Source: Astropecten irregularis
Taxonomy: Eukaryota > Echinodermata > Asteroidea > Paxillosida > Astropectinidae
Direction of reading: 5' to 3'
Length of the DNA: 64,000 nt
Assembly (NCBI GenBank): GCA_963971285.1
Contig: OZ020244.1
Coordinates: 25,358,001-25,422,000, forward strand
The translations under genes were made by a program, and so were the position numbers. The notes below the pieces were generated by a model. It made no database searches and was not told the origin of the DNA. It worked only from the letters and a program-made list of their open reading frames with translations. Shown here in pieces: positions 36,401 through 46,300 of the stretch (position 1 is the stretch's first letter; the number at the start of each line of letters is the position of its first letter).

Positions 36401-36915
36401 CAGAAACGGCTGACAATGTTGATTATAGCCTATATAATATAGAATTATAACACAATCATCGCAGGTTGTATCATACTTTGGTAAAGTTGATAGAACAGCT
36501 GTGGTCTGTTCATAATTTGATTTGTCATGAAATAAAAACAAACCTGTGACATTTTCAGTTCAATTGATCATTGGAAACAGTAGAAAACAGCGAAAAACCG
36601 TCGTAGTTAATACCCACATTATTTTTTTAGCCATTCTAATTTGTTATCTTCATTTTTCGAAGCTGCCATAATTTTAACCAATACAAGTAGCCTTTGAGAA
36701 AGATCCTGCTAGGATCGAAACGCGTCAGGCCCTCCTAACTTTAAGCATAATTTTAACCAGTTCATTAATTTTTTCCTTTCTAGGAACAAAGTTACCCGGA
36801 TGACCGGGAACTACAGAAGAATCTGGAGGTCAAACTGCAGTGGAACTCATTCAAGAAGGGCGCCCTCTTGGCCACTCTGAAACGAAGCAGAAAACGAAAC
36901 AGCAAACAGCGATGA
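24416..36915 (+). CDS. CNBD2-like cyclic nucleotide-binding protein, copy A
   Basis: Seventeen coding exons give 765 residues: 24416-25042, 26009-26088, 26532-26631, 27251-27325, 28300-28462, 29005-29081, 29223-29306, 29868-29938, 30580-30657, 30789-30849, 31157-31232, 32215-32525, 32898-32955, 33642-33745, 34560-34625, 35145-35279, 36784-36915. The N-terminus (about 1-209) is basic, Ser/Arg-rich and disordered. A helix with LHRLC follows. The first cNMP domain spans about 295-425 (GWYERY, RVILRQGHRPLNFYF). Its phosphate-binding cassette FGELGLVNRERRKSTV keeps Glu375 and the Arg at about 384, as in the PKA regulatory-subunit signature FGELAL..PRAATV, so cAMP/cGMP binding is plausible. A second, degenerate cNMP domain (SDWILIVKSG ... 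GLSDMLFDDQPSFSVISNG) is split by a low-complexity insert at about 497-655. CNBD2 is known in animals as a sperm-associated cAMP-responsive protein. A similar role here is inferred. A paralogue with the same exon plan lies downstream. Confidence 0.82.
25108..25330. mobile_element. GGGCCTTTACGAAATCAGG-family MITE, CNBD2-A intron 1
   Basis: Left end GGGACTTTACAAAACCTGG, right end AAGCCTTATTTCGTAAAGGCCC. Full-length member, about 223 bp. Confidence 0.75.
26122..26420. mobile_element. Truncated GGGGCCAATTTCATAGAG MITE followed by a GTCGATTTCA MITE remnant
   Basis: Left end GGGGCCAATTTCATAGAGC at 26122. The right end is missing after TTGTTCTGAAGCAAATTTTG. The stretch to 26420 ends TCGTAGGGCTTCGTGAAATC, the end of the other family. 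Confidence 0.55.
26661..26700. mobile_element. Remnant of the GGCTCCGGCTCC MITE cut by a later insertion
   Basis: CCTTTTCAAAACCTCGGCTCCAGCTC matches the terminus of the elements at 34790 and 44570, then stops at the solo repeat beginning at 26701. Confidence 0.5.
26701..27190 (-). mobile_element. Solo direct repeat of the GGGTGCACC composite family
   Basis: About 490 bp, inverse orientation, related to the terminal repeats at 14415. It starts GGGTGTACCACACTAAATA and ends GCTATTTAGTGCGGTGCACCA, flanked by TGAA (26697-26700 and 27191-27194). No second repeat or interior nearby, so it looks like the product of recombination between two repeats. In CNBD2-A intron 3. Confidence 0.72.
27430..27785 (-). 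mobile_element. tRNA-derived SINE (full length, reverse)
   Basis: Minus strand starts GTGGCCTAGTGGTCTAGTGAG (A-box) and then has GGTTTGAATCCAGCC (B-box). The body has TTGGGCAAGACGC and TTTACTCCTGGG-type words, and the tail has CTCCCCAGGGAG. The same family occurs at 49487. Confidence 0.78.
27986..28120. mobile_element. Short MITE, AGGGCCGTGTC ends
   Basis: AAGGCCGTGTCCCAAA at the left and GAGACACGGCCCTA at the right are inverted. No coding content. In CNBD2-A intron 4. Confidence 0.6.
28650..28858 (+). mobile_element. MITE, GTGCCCCGGGCGC family
   Basis: Contains GTGCCCCGGGCGCAACTTTTTAG, AGGGCGCAATTTTAGCGC and a shared interior. The inverse copy is at 48231. Confidence 0.6.
29361..29534. repeat. 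7-bp minisatellite (AGTCGCT/AGTCACT)n
   Basis: About 24 units, higher-order pattern of CACT and CGCT variants. It lies in the intron between CNBD2-A exons 29223-29306 and 29868-29938 and runs directly into the next MITE. Confidence 0.92.
29535..29812 (+). mobile_element. CATACTTTGG MITE (left end replaced by the minisatellite)
   Basis: Interior from GTCATCTGTGAAATTCCCAG to ATGCTACCAAAGTATAC. The left terminus is missing where the 7-bp array begins, at GTCATCTG. Confidence 0.7.
30073..30205. mobile_element. GTCGATTTCA-family MITE, CNBD2-A intron 8
   Basis: TGTCGATTTCACAAAGCCC then CGATCGATCGTAACTCGAG. The right end is diverged. Lies in the intron that copy B lacks. Confidence 0.55.
31338..31420 (+). 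mobile_element. Fragment with CAGGCGCGGTTCTA end
   Basis: CCAGGCGCGGTTCTACGGGGGCTGG matches the hAT-like MITE end. The right terminus was not found. Confidence 0.45.
31700..32214. other. CNBD2-A intron 11, last part
   Basis: Mixed sequence with (CAAT)n at 31864-31877 and a GAACC/GGTTC inverted pair near 32050-32070. No exon supported. Confidence 0.3.
33062..33440 (+). mobile_element. CATACTTTGG MITE, near-complete reference copy
   Basis: Left part AACCTTTAAAGGTAATTTCATAATTTG, then ATTCATGGGCAAAAATATCAAG and GTCATCTGTGAAATTCCCAG. The central palindrome is GATCTTCC..AAAATCA. The right part is CTACCATCACCATCTTTATACCC and GCAAAGTATGATTCTACC. It carries no coding capacity. In CNBD2-A intron 13. 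Confidence 0.72.
33850..34020. repeat. Poly-G/poly-C hairpin repeat
   Basis: Inverted arms AGTGGCGTCACCAGA and GGCGACGCCACTGG enclose a G run of about 20 and a C run of about 23. The fold-back is nearly perfect. MITE-like, in CNBD2-A intron 14. Confidence 0.7.
34095..34236. mobile_element. GGGGTCGATTTCA-family MITE copy
   Basis: GGGGTCGATTTCACGAAGCC at the left, TTTGGTGAAATCGACC at the right, with a TGATCATAACTCGGTTACG interior. Confidence 0.7.
34790..35010. mobile_element. MITE, GGCTCCGGCTCC family
   Basis: Left end CCTTTTCCAAACCTCGTCTCC with (GGCTCC)n, right end the inverse (GGAGCC)n..CTTTTAAAAAGG. In CNBD2-A intron 15. The inverted sister copy is at 44570. Confidence 0.75.
35381..36004. 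mobile_element. GGGGCCAATTTCATAGAGCTG-family element, long form
   Basis: 624 bp between GAGGCCAATTTCATAGAGCTG and CAGCTCTATGAAATTGGCCCC. Internal palindrome AGCTGAGAAGCGTTACGGCC/GGCC..AACGCTTCTCAG near 35740-35770. Longer than the 230-260-bp members, so it may be a different deletion derivative. No transposase frame. Confidence 0.7.
36688..36742 (+). repeat. Hammerhead-like stem-loop remnant
   Basis: GATCCTGCTAGGATC hairpin followed by GAAACG, as stem II plus GAAA of a hammerhead. The preceding core is degraded (TTGAGAAA in place of CTGATGA). Similar at 44208 and 48049. Confidence 0.4.
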
Positions 36916-37255
36916 CTGTCCGTACCACCGTATGGGGCAATTCTGAATTTATGCATGTTCAGTGTATTATTTGAGCTTACTTTATGATTTTGTTTCATTG
37001 TACATAACCTGTTTATATTTTCCTCATTGGAAAGAACGTTTATGTATGTGAAGTTTGAAATGAATGCATGTGCCACGTGTTTGTCTTTTGATGAAAGAAA
37101 TAGTGACGAAGTAAAATTCACCATTGTCGGTTTTAAAGTTTGAGTTATTACTTTCAGTTGAGTTATTTCTCTATTGTTTTTCATTTGACTAATTTTTCCG
37201 TTGTGTTTTTTTTAGTTGAGTTATTTTTCTGTTGTTTTTGTTCTTTGGGATGTTT

Positions 37256-37292
37256 CTTTGTTTGTTTGTTTGTTTGTTTGTTTGTCTGTTTG
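37256..37292. repeat. (TTTG)n microsatellite
   Basis: About nine TTTG units in a T-rich region downstream of CNBD2-A. Confidence 0.85.
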
Positions 37293-37679
37293 TTGTGGTC
37301 GATTGGTTTATTGCTTGCTCGCTTGTGTGTTTGTGCGACCCCCATGGCTTTGTATGACTAATTCACTGGCTTATACATTCATATTTACTAATCAAACATC
37401 TGACTGACTGATTACAACATTCACTTATACATATGCTGATTAAGTATTTCGACGATAGACACTTCACGTAGACTACGAACGGGTACATACATTTTTAGAC
37501 GTGACAAGAGATGATCCGAAATTAACTTAGCACTAGATTAATTAAGTTGGGACTTCCCTAAACAAATATCTGCTATAATGTGTTATAGTTTAGTTGTAGT
37601 ACATGCAATTTGATTTATACAAGATTCCAGCCTCCCAAATGCATGCATTCAAGTATCAATATTCATATTTATAAATTTG

Positions 37680-37960
37680 GTGTTAAAGGTACGTACAGGA
37701 TTGGTAACATACCCAAACAGAAATGTTCACAGATTTACGTATAACTTTCAGGATATGAAGATGGTGCTGGTACTGAGAAACATACTGTTAAAGTATTTCC
37801 GCCTGAAAGGGTATATTTATCAAAAATTAATCAAACAAAGACCGAAAACGGTTTTGATTTCAGAGTAAGATCAAATTGAAACCATGTTTTTATATAGTAC
37901 ATGCTGGATCAGACAAAGTGTGAGCGCTGTTCTGTGACCTTTACCAATCATGTATTATAC
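37680..37960 (+). mobile_element. Variant CATACTTTGG-superfamily MITE
   Basis: GTACGTACAGGATTGGTAACA at the left, ACCTTTACCAATCATGTATTA at the right, with a GATTTCAGAGTAAGATC centre. Subfamily as at 19600. Confidence 0.6.
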
Positions 37961-38445
37961 CTTTAACCAAGCAAGAAGTTTTCCATAGGGTCACCCGTCT
38001 CCGTCGGAATTTCAAGGGTGACTTTTGATAACCTTGTCAAATCGGCTCGGAGGTTTGTTTATAGGAGAATGCACATCGTTTAGTGTCAGAAGGTCAGACG
38101 TACTGGAAGCGATGTAATGGTATAAGTTACTTGACAGCTAGTGCAGTGCTGTACGTGCAACACTCAAAGGCAATAGTAGGACAGATTTTGGGAATCGTTG
38201 AAATGGTTGAATATTATCCTATTGCTTGAGCCTACTTCGAGAGTCTGATTCAGGAAGGTTGAATCCTGTCTTGGCTTGTGGGAGCCTAGAGAAGAGTGTT
38301 GGGATAAGTGCTCATGAAGCACGGGAGAGGAAAGGAGTTTTACCCCACAAGAATGTCCTCAACACGTGAGGTGTGACCGTATAGCGCCGCTACGACATAT
38401 AATAGGCATGTCTGTCTACACTGTCATGCATGGTGAGTCTAAAGA

Positions 38446-38684
38446 GTGTACACTCACGGTCGAGAATTTCGGTAACATTTTCGGTAATAGGGCAACACAC
38501 CTGGGCAACACGACTTTGGGCCCTGTGTATACACAACATGTTACCGATATGTTGCTGCGACTACATTTTACCCAACTCGTTTTGCTCTGTGTACACCACT
38601 CGGACAATATTTTCAGCAACAAGGTACATGGGCAACATGTTACCGAGATTATTCCCGAAAATGTTGATAGTGTACACTCTGCTT
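38446..38684. mobile_element. MITE, AGAGTGTACACT ends
   Basis: AAGAGTGTACACTCACGG at the left and ATAGTGTACACTCTGC at the right are inverted. Further inverted words inside are CATGTTACCGA and TTTCGGTAACA. Confidence 0.65.
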
Positions 38685-38789
38685 AATTTTAACCACGTTA
38701 TTACTATGACAACATCATGTGTTTGGAATTTGATCTTGGGTCCAGAACTGAACAATGATGTAAATCTATGGACTACGTGACTGAGAAAG

Positions 38790-39095
38790 ATTGGAGTCTT
38801 TGCATGGTGACAATGGTATTTTGATTGGTTTGCGGAAACACCATGTAATATTTGTTCGTACTTTCGCACTTCTTATTTTGTCACACTTCTGGTTAGATCT
38901 CAACGTTTCGACTAGCCTGCTCTAGTCATCATACGTGACTTTGTATAAACTGTTTACACACCATACATACATTACAGTTTTTATGTGGATCGGTTTGCGG
39001 AAACACCATGTAAGAATCGTTCGTACTTTCGCACTTTTATTTCGTTCGCATTTCTCGTAAGGTCAACGTTTCGACTAGCCTGCTCTAGTAATCCT
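38790..39095 (-). repeat. Hammerhead-carrying dispersed repeat, two tandem-like copies
   Basis: Two units share GGTTTGCGGAAACACCATGTAA, TTCGTACTTTCGCACTT and an inverse hammerhead core (AACGTTTCGACTAGCCTGC). Motif cores are at 38933-38895 and 39094-39061. The second unit is interrupted by the array element starting at about 39100. Confidence 0.65.
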
Positions 39096-39102
39096 CCCCG
39101 AA

Positions 39103-39736
39103 ATGGGTCAAGTCGTACCCAAGTTAACTAGTACCCAAGTCAAGTCGTACCCCAAAAATGACACCCAAGTCATCTCGTACCCAAGTTAACTCGTACCCAG
39201 GTTAAGTCGTACCCGAGTCAAGTCGTACCCCATTATTGCACAAGGCATGCGGCTGCCACCAACAGACTTCGAAGCTGTCATACTACGTACTTGTATTAAA
39301 TTGGCATCTATGTAAAGGTTGAATTAAGATGAATATAAAACTACAACTAGGCTTACTGTCTGTCTGTTTTAATTTTGCTGTGTTTTAATCGTTTGTCGGG
39401 CGTGGGGTATGAACAGGGATTTTGTGGGCAGGTGGAATGCGCAATTGATTTTGATTTTGAAACGGACGTTGAGGGGTGGGGTGTTTTGTTCAATTGATTT
39501 TGAAACAGGAATTTTTTGTGATTAATGTGATTTTTTCGATTAAAAGAGACATTAAAATATGATAACTAAAATGTCACGGTCTACACGAACGAGATTTATT
39601 TACAATTGCATAGGGGTACGAGTTGACTTGGGTACGAGTTAACTTGGGTACGACTTGACTTGGGTACGACTTGACTTGGGTACGAGTTAACTTGGGTACG
39701 AGATGACTTGGGTACGAGATAACCTGGGTACGATCA
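39103..39736. mobile_element. Foldback element with tandem-repeat arms
   Basis: Left arm: about nine GTACCCAAGTCAAGTC-type 15-16-mers (39114-39235). Right arm: the same unit inverted (39606-39735). The spacer of about 370 bp is unique with no frame. It is inserted within the hammerhead-carrying repeat, whose other end resumes at 39737 (GCAAACCGATCCACATACC). Confidence 0.72.
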
Positions 39737-40469
39737 GCAAACCGATCCACATACCATTTGTCACCATGCAAAGCCTCAAATCTTTCTTGATTGATTCTTT
39801 TCATGCCTATGGTTAATTGAAATTCCTAAACTTTTCTGCCACTTCCAGATAAAGAATGTAGGTTTCAATCGTATATAGGATTAAAACGATTAATCATAGT
39901 ATTGAAAAATATTTTCCGTGTTTTGACAAACTGACACCAACACACTCAATGCAGTGTATTTACAATGTAGGTCTATATCCCCATTTAGCTGAGCGTCCCC
40001 CATACCCATAGAAACGGCCAATACATGTTTTGGCTGAGTGAACACACCTTTTGTTAACTCAATAATTGTGGGTTGGGAGCCAGTCACAGTTCCCCCTCCC
40101 ACGGGGTCATCACAATAACAACATGGCAATAGAACTGATGTATGATATGCCAAAACACACGGTATATGACTTGATGTAGGCTATACCATAGTTTTCTGCA
40201 TGTTTTGGTGACATGTACACTGTGCACACGGGGAAACCATCAGAAAACGACATGATCATCTGAAGTTAGATGCATATTTGGACTGTTTCATGGAGCCTTA
40301 TTGTTGTGTGTGTGTTTTTGCTCGATGTACCAAGTTACACAAACATTGGAAGAGATAAGGATGACACGTGAAAATAATAGCATCCATCAAATCATTGATG
40401 CAGACCGATAAAAGGTACGTAGTGGCGGGCATGTGTATCGTATACACCGATGTCAAACTCAAAGTAAAT

Positions 40470-40810
40470 GTACAGTACAGGATTGGTAATAGTACCCAAA
40501 CAGAAATGTTTACAGATTTACATAGGACCTATAACTTTCAGGGTATGAAGATGGTACTGGTAGAAACATGCGTTAAAATTTTTCCACCTGGAATGGTGTA
40601 TTTATCCAGAAATTGGTCAAACAATGACCGAAAACCGTTTTGATCTCAGAGTGAGATCAAAACACCTGTGAATAGATTTGAAAATTCTGTGAGCATTTTC
40701 ACTGTTTTCTCATACAGTTTGCGATGATGATATGAGCTGAAAATTTCACAGGTTTGTTTTTATTCCATGACAAATCAAATTATGAACAGTCTGCAGCTGT
40801 TCTGTCATCT
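40470..40810 (+). mobile_element. Variant CATACTTTGG-superfamily MITE
   Basis: ATGTACAGTACAGGATTGGTAA at the left, CTTTACCAATTATGTATTATGC at the right, with a palindromic centre TTTGATCTCAGAGTGAGATCAAA. Subfamily as at 19600. Confidence 0.65.
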
Positions 40811-41216
40811 TTACCAATTATGTATTATGCACGTACTACATTTATCACTTGTTGCTTATTTAATTGCCTTCCCAATTTCTCCTTCGTTTGCAAGATGATT
40901 GCTGCATGATGTTTTCCTAATAGTTGCCTAGAGAGTCAATTAGCGCTAATGCAGTGCATAATTACTCCGCTATGGCCGTCGGTCCATCTGACACCGGTTT
41001 GCCCCTAATGAGTATTAATTTGTATTCTGTGTAGTGTACCTTACTGGAGATATTGCTTCTTCCATGTCGATTTCATCTTGAGAATTGCAATAAACGTGTA
41101 TTTGTAGGGCTTTTCACACTTCAGCGTAATAATCGTAATTTACATGGGTCCACCCCATGAAACCTCTTCGGACTTCGGGTCAATCCTCTTCTGGTCAAAT
41201 CATGCTCTGTGTTCAC

Positions 41217-41534
41217 CAGGCGCGGTTCTACTGGGGGCTAGGGGGGCTGTAGCCCCCCCCCCCCCCAATTTTTGTCTAGCCCCCCCCCCAAAAAAAATGC
41301 AAGTGAAAAAAAAAATTCTTGAAATTACTGGATTTTTTCAGTTATTAAGCGCCAATTACATAAAAACGCAATGTGTGGGCTATAATGTGCATGTTTTTCG
41401 ACCCCTAATAAGACATAGCAGAAGCGAGTGTTTGAAGAACCCAAAATATTTGGTCTTCTAGCCCCCCCCCCCCCCCCAAAAAAAATAATGGCTCTTCTAG
41501 CCCGCCACAAATTTTGGCTCTAGAACCGCGCCTG
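41217..41534. mobile_element. hAT-like MITE, second copy
   Basis: CAGGCGCGGTTCTACTGGGGG to CTAGAACCGCGCCTG. Flanked by GTGTTCAC at 41209-41216 and 41535-41542. Same interior as the copy at 95, in the other orientation. Confidence 0.8.
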
Positions 41535-42606
41535 GTGTTCACACTGCACAAGACGCTTCAAGACATTTTAACCACCACTCTCAGCTCAAGTCAAAATGTT
41601 CAACACCGGCCAACCGCTCTCTCAACCCAGAGCAGTCTAGTTTCAACACGGCCGAGCGCTCTACACGGGTCAAGGCTGTTTTGAAACTGTCGAGATCAAA
41701 ACCTCGCAATTACAATTATACCTTACAATTTCGCGTAACAATTGTAATGTTTTTCGCTGTTTTCTACTGTTTACAAATATAAATTGAGCTGAAAATTTCA
41801 CAGGTTTGTTTTTATTTCATGACAAATCAAAATTATGAACAGACCGCAGCTGTTATATCAACTTTACCAAAGTGAGATACTACTACATTTAAGTCTTTGT
41901 TTCAATTTATTATAACTTGGTCATAATTATAGTCAACAATGTTATTGAGAGAATACGGTGCGAACGTGCCCCACTATGAAGTTGTATAGCATTATATCCT
42001 TCAACATTGATCCATCTTTCTCTAGTAACAATGTCTATCGATTCCCATGTATTGATGATGGGAGTTAGTCTGTCGGGTTGTATGAGACAGACATGATAGC
42101 CTCTGCTTCAGAATCGATTTTGTTATCGGGTTGCTAGTATCGATTCGTCGGTTGCTTCAGGGAAAGGAGACAGTGACGTATGCCTACGTACAGGTTGGTA
42201 TAACTGGCTGGATAAACAACGCATATCACACAGAAACACGATTAGGCCATTTTCATGAAAATGTTTCAGTTTACAATGTATATCCTTGACTTTGCTACAT
42301 ACATGTACTTTGAACAATGAAACGGAGTACTTGCAGAACAAAAAGGTATGGCATACTTCTGTTTCGACCATTAACGTTTCATTTGAGTTGGAAGTTAGTC
42401 AAGTTGAGTTTGGAGACATGACTTTACTTGATAATGGAAGACAAGACACTGCCTGCGTATGATTTTCAATTATTTTCTGTCGAGTAAAGGAACTGGGAGT
42501 TGAGAGCGAGATCATCTCCCTGTTGATGAAGTCATTGGTCACCAATCCTCCATCTGCCGGTGTTCCATGCATGGGTTCAACTTTCGCTTCAGTCAAATTT
42601 TCTTTC

Positions 42607-42816
42607 CAAAAGGCCTTTTCACACGACGCTAAAAAAATCTCAACCATTGAGAAATTCCCTCCTGGGTCTGGACTTAGGTCAAAATCTCTAAAGGATTCAC
42701 CAGTGACGTGGGTCACTCTCCTTTCACTTGATGACACTTTTGTAAGATTTTGCAACCATGAGAGAATTTCTCGATGGTTGAGATTTTTTTTAGCGTCGTG
42801 TGAAAAGGCCTTTTGG
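42607..42816. mobile_element. MITE, AAAGGCCTTTTCACACGACGCT ends
   Basis: The first and last ~45 bases are near-perfect inverses (AAGGCCTTTTCACACGACGC). The interior is unique. It creates a spurious 206-codon frame on the minus strand. Confidence 0.8.
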
Positions 42817-43367
42817 CTCACATAATTCTTGACTGGGAAAACAGTCTTTTGCATGACAATATTTTGTCTGTGATGATAAAGAGTATGCTGTAATGGCATT
42901 AAGAATTGTATATTAGTACACCATTTGATCAGCTGTCTGTCTGGTCCTTGCTGTTTATGACATGAGTGTGCTCTTTTTAGATGTCTGACACCAATCACTG
43001 ACGGGCGCTCCCCCTCCAATTAGGCCTAAAGGACTGGAAATCCACAGACAAAAGTCTAAATAAATAGGTACAATGTGTTTGATGGCCGGTGTCACAGTCT
43101 CATTTCTGTGACTGGTATTTGTTTGGTCTCAATCAGTAGAGGGCTTGTTATGTTTAAATCTTCAAGGGGAATTAAGTGGTGGTGTCTTGCACTGTTATCA
43201 ATTTTCGTTTTGTTGTTGTTTGTTTACTTTTAAAGGTGATTCCATATCTTGGACGCGGATGGATGATGACAAGTGCAACACCATTAATGTTTGAGTGATG
43301 GGAAACACGAGTCAGGGACGAACTAGAGTTTCGTATATACGTTAGGTTCCTTTTGAATTGACTAAAG

Positions 43368-46300
43368 ATGGAAGAAGTCGCCAAAGTGACGAAACCATCA
43401 GAGAATGTCGAGCGCCCTCTCGCGCCGCTCATTCGCGCCCCCAACATGGGCATTGCGGCACGCCCATCACCAGGCAGCAGGAAGCCATCCCCTCGGCAGA
43501 ACGTGTCCATCGAAGACAGCTCCGATCCTGTCATCAGCCACAAGAGACGGGAGAAACTACGGGCAGTCCTGGAGTTGATGGGCCGCGGTAGCAAGATGAG
43601 CACGCGGTTACGGGAACGGGACCGCCGGGACCGGGAGCCTAAGGACGGGCGAGAAGGGAGCGCAGGCTGGTCGCTCCTGGCGGCCGGTGTGAGAGGGGAG
43701 ATTACCGGTCCTGATGGCAAGCCGTTGATGAGGGGACACGCCAGGCGTCATGCCATCGCAGACGGTAGATTGCCAATTAAAAGCCCACGAATCGATACTG
43801 GCAGTACAGGTACCGATGCCGAGCTGGAACCGCCCATTAGAGTAAGTCTCCTCATGATATACCTGTTGCATTAAATCATTTAAATTTCTATTTTGGAAAG
43901 GTTTCAGTGCATGGGAACAGAGCGCATTGCCTTAATAATCTGTTCAATCAAAATCATACCGAGAAGTAGGCCTATGAAGTAAAGTTGCGAGAAGTGCGAA
44001 CGATATAGAAGTGCGAAACGATTCTTACATGGTATTTCCGCAAACCGATCCACATACAAAATAATACCATACCACAGATTGCTATCTTTGATCTTGCCTA
44101 TTTGTCTGACCACACTCAACTACTCCCACCCTCCCTTTTGTCCTGACCTTCTCATCCATTTATTTGTATCTTCACTTGCATGTTCTTGTCCTCTTGTCAT
44201 TTAGCCTTTGAGAAACATCCTGCTAGGATCGGAACGCATCAGGCCCTCCTCACTCCAAGCAAAACCATATATACCACTTGGCTTTTCACCTAGCTCATAA
44301 TTATAGAACATCACTGGAAATAAACACCTTTCGAAATTGTCTCAGTTACATCTTCCTTAGGTTTGGTAATGCCGTTTTTATTTGTTAACAAAAATAAAAT
44401 AATAATTGCGAAAAAAATCTTGTTTTCTTTTTATACAGCTCAGGAAATTCGGGAAAATGCGAACAATAGCGAAAATCGTTCTGCTTCTGATGCGCATGTG
44501 CAGAACGTACATCCTGACGTAAGTGTGGGGTGTTTATAAAGTTATATATAGAAACACGAATCGAATTTTGGGGCCTTTCTCAAAGCTCGGCTCCGGCTCA
44601 GGCTCCGGCTCAGGCTCCGGCTTCGTCTCTGTCATCCATATGCTGAAAATATAGGTTGTGGTTTTTCATTGAAGCTGACGCTCTGTTTTTTCTTGTCAAA
44701 CCAGAGTATCTACTTCCGAACCGCAGCCAAAAGTCTCTAATTTTGACACCCGCTATTTTAGAATGGATTCACGAAATGGAGCCGGAGCCGAACTTTGAGA
44801 AGGGCCCTTGGTTTTTCATATGCACAGCTGCATTATAATGTAAAGAATTGTTGACGTGAAAGCCGTCATCACCAGACGTCTCTTTTCCTTCCGATTCTGA
44901 AATGCAACTTCCGTTTTATGTCGACTGTGGATGGATCGCAAGATGAAATGTATTTTACATAGTTCTTTCGTCTTTTCCTGTAGTTTTTAGCCGTCCAGCT
45001 GTTACTAAATAACAAGTGACATATATTATTTAGAACTGGGGTCAATTTCATGAATCTGCTAAGCACACAAAAATTGCTTTGCACAATAATGTCTTGCTCA
45101 ATAAAAACAAACCACCATAACATTCCATTTGATATTCATGGTCAGCGAACAACAGCCAAAGAACAATCACAACTGATACATAACACGTCGACATTGGTTG
45201 TTAGTCATACTTTTTTATTAAAGGCAGAAATTGCATGCCTTTGCAAATGTTTGTGCTAGGCAGGGCCATGAAATTGGCCCCTGTATATAGAAGGGGGTTT
45301 GATTCAATTGAGACTATAACTCTCTCTCGAATTGGAAGTATTATCAATAAGCGATTTGCAAATTCAATCTGAATAGTATCTGGTACACAGGCTTCTTTCA
45401 TTCATTGCACATAAATACCCTACTTTGAATTTGCAGACTAAAGACTCTGTTGCAATAATGTACAGCATTTCCTTGCTGTATTTATGTATTATCTCAAGTA
45501 TCATTGGGTTGTTTGTTATCTTTAGGGAGAATGATGCCAAGATGGTGAAATTATTCAGTGCAATAGACGCGGCTCAAGCCGGAGATAAGTACAAAATTCG
45601 AGGCGACCTCCTATTCGACGTTACTGCTTACAAGGCCAAAAAACAGGTGCTGTATTTCCGGAGATATCGTGAATAATTAATTGGATATAGAGAATGAGGT
45701 TTAGTTTATATTTTTGCATACATAGATTTATTCTGTGGTAACTTGATGTTCATTTTCAAAGAATATAATGTTCATAAGATATATTGCAATTATAGCGACA
45801 GATAGGAATTGTGGGATGCGCTAAAGGGTCGAAAGGGCGCCACCACCTGCTGCCTCTTGGACAGTCTGGGTAAAATTATTTTAATCATCAAATAACCACA
45901 AGGGAAACTTCTTTTTGTTAACTGTGTTCCTGAACTTGCAGTTTCAACCCAGATGTATCCCACAATGCTTTGCGAAAGCGCCCTCTCTGGTGAAAATGAT
46001 TTTTGCGATCAACCTTATCAGTAATGATCGCTTCATTTGAAAATTGATGAACAACTACATAGAATAATAGACGGTATTTTAAATAACCTATAATTTCAGC
46101 TGCACACAATTATGAATAATTCTTGCTCTAATTTGACAGATTTTCTTCTCTTTCTTTCCTTTCTCGATATAATGATATAGAATAACATTTCGAGCGAAAC
46201 GAGGCGGGTTTTGGAAATGCCAACATCTTCGCGTACAGAAAAAGACATCCATCACGTAAGACACACAAAAGCGATCTCCACATTCCATTCTAGGAACTTT

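Larger units (their letters stand above)
36916..43367. other. Intergenic region between the two CNBD2-like genes
   Basis: No coding exon seen. Contains a (TTTG)n tract at 37256-37290, variant MITEs at 37680-37960 and 40470-40810, and the repeats listed separately. The promoter of copy B should lie just left of 43368. Confidence 0.4.

Noticed and set aside
42399-43019. 206-codon open frame on the minus strand
   Set aside because: It runs through both arms of the MITE at 42607-42816, has no recognisable domain and lies between CNBD2 genes with no splice support.
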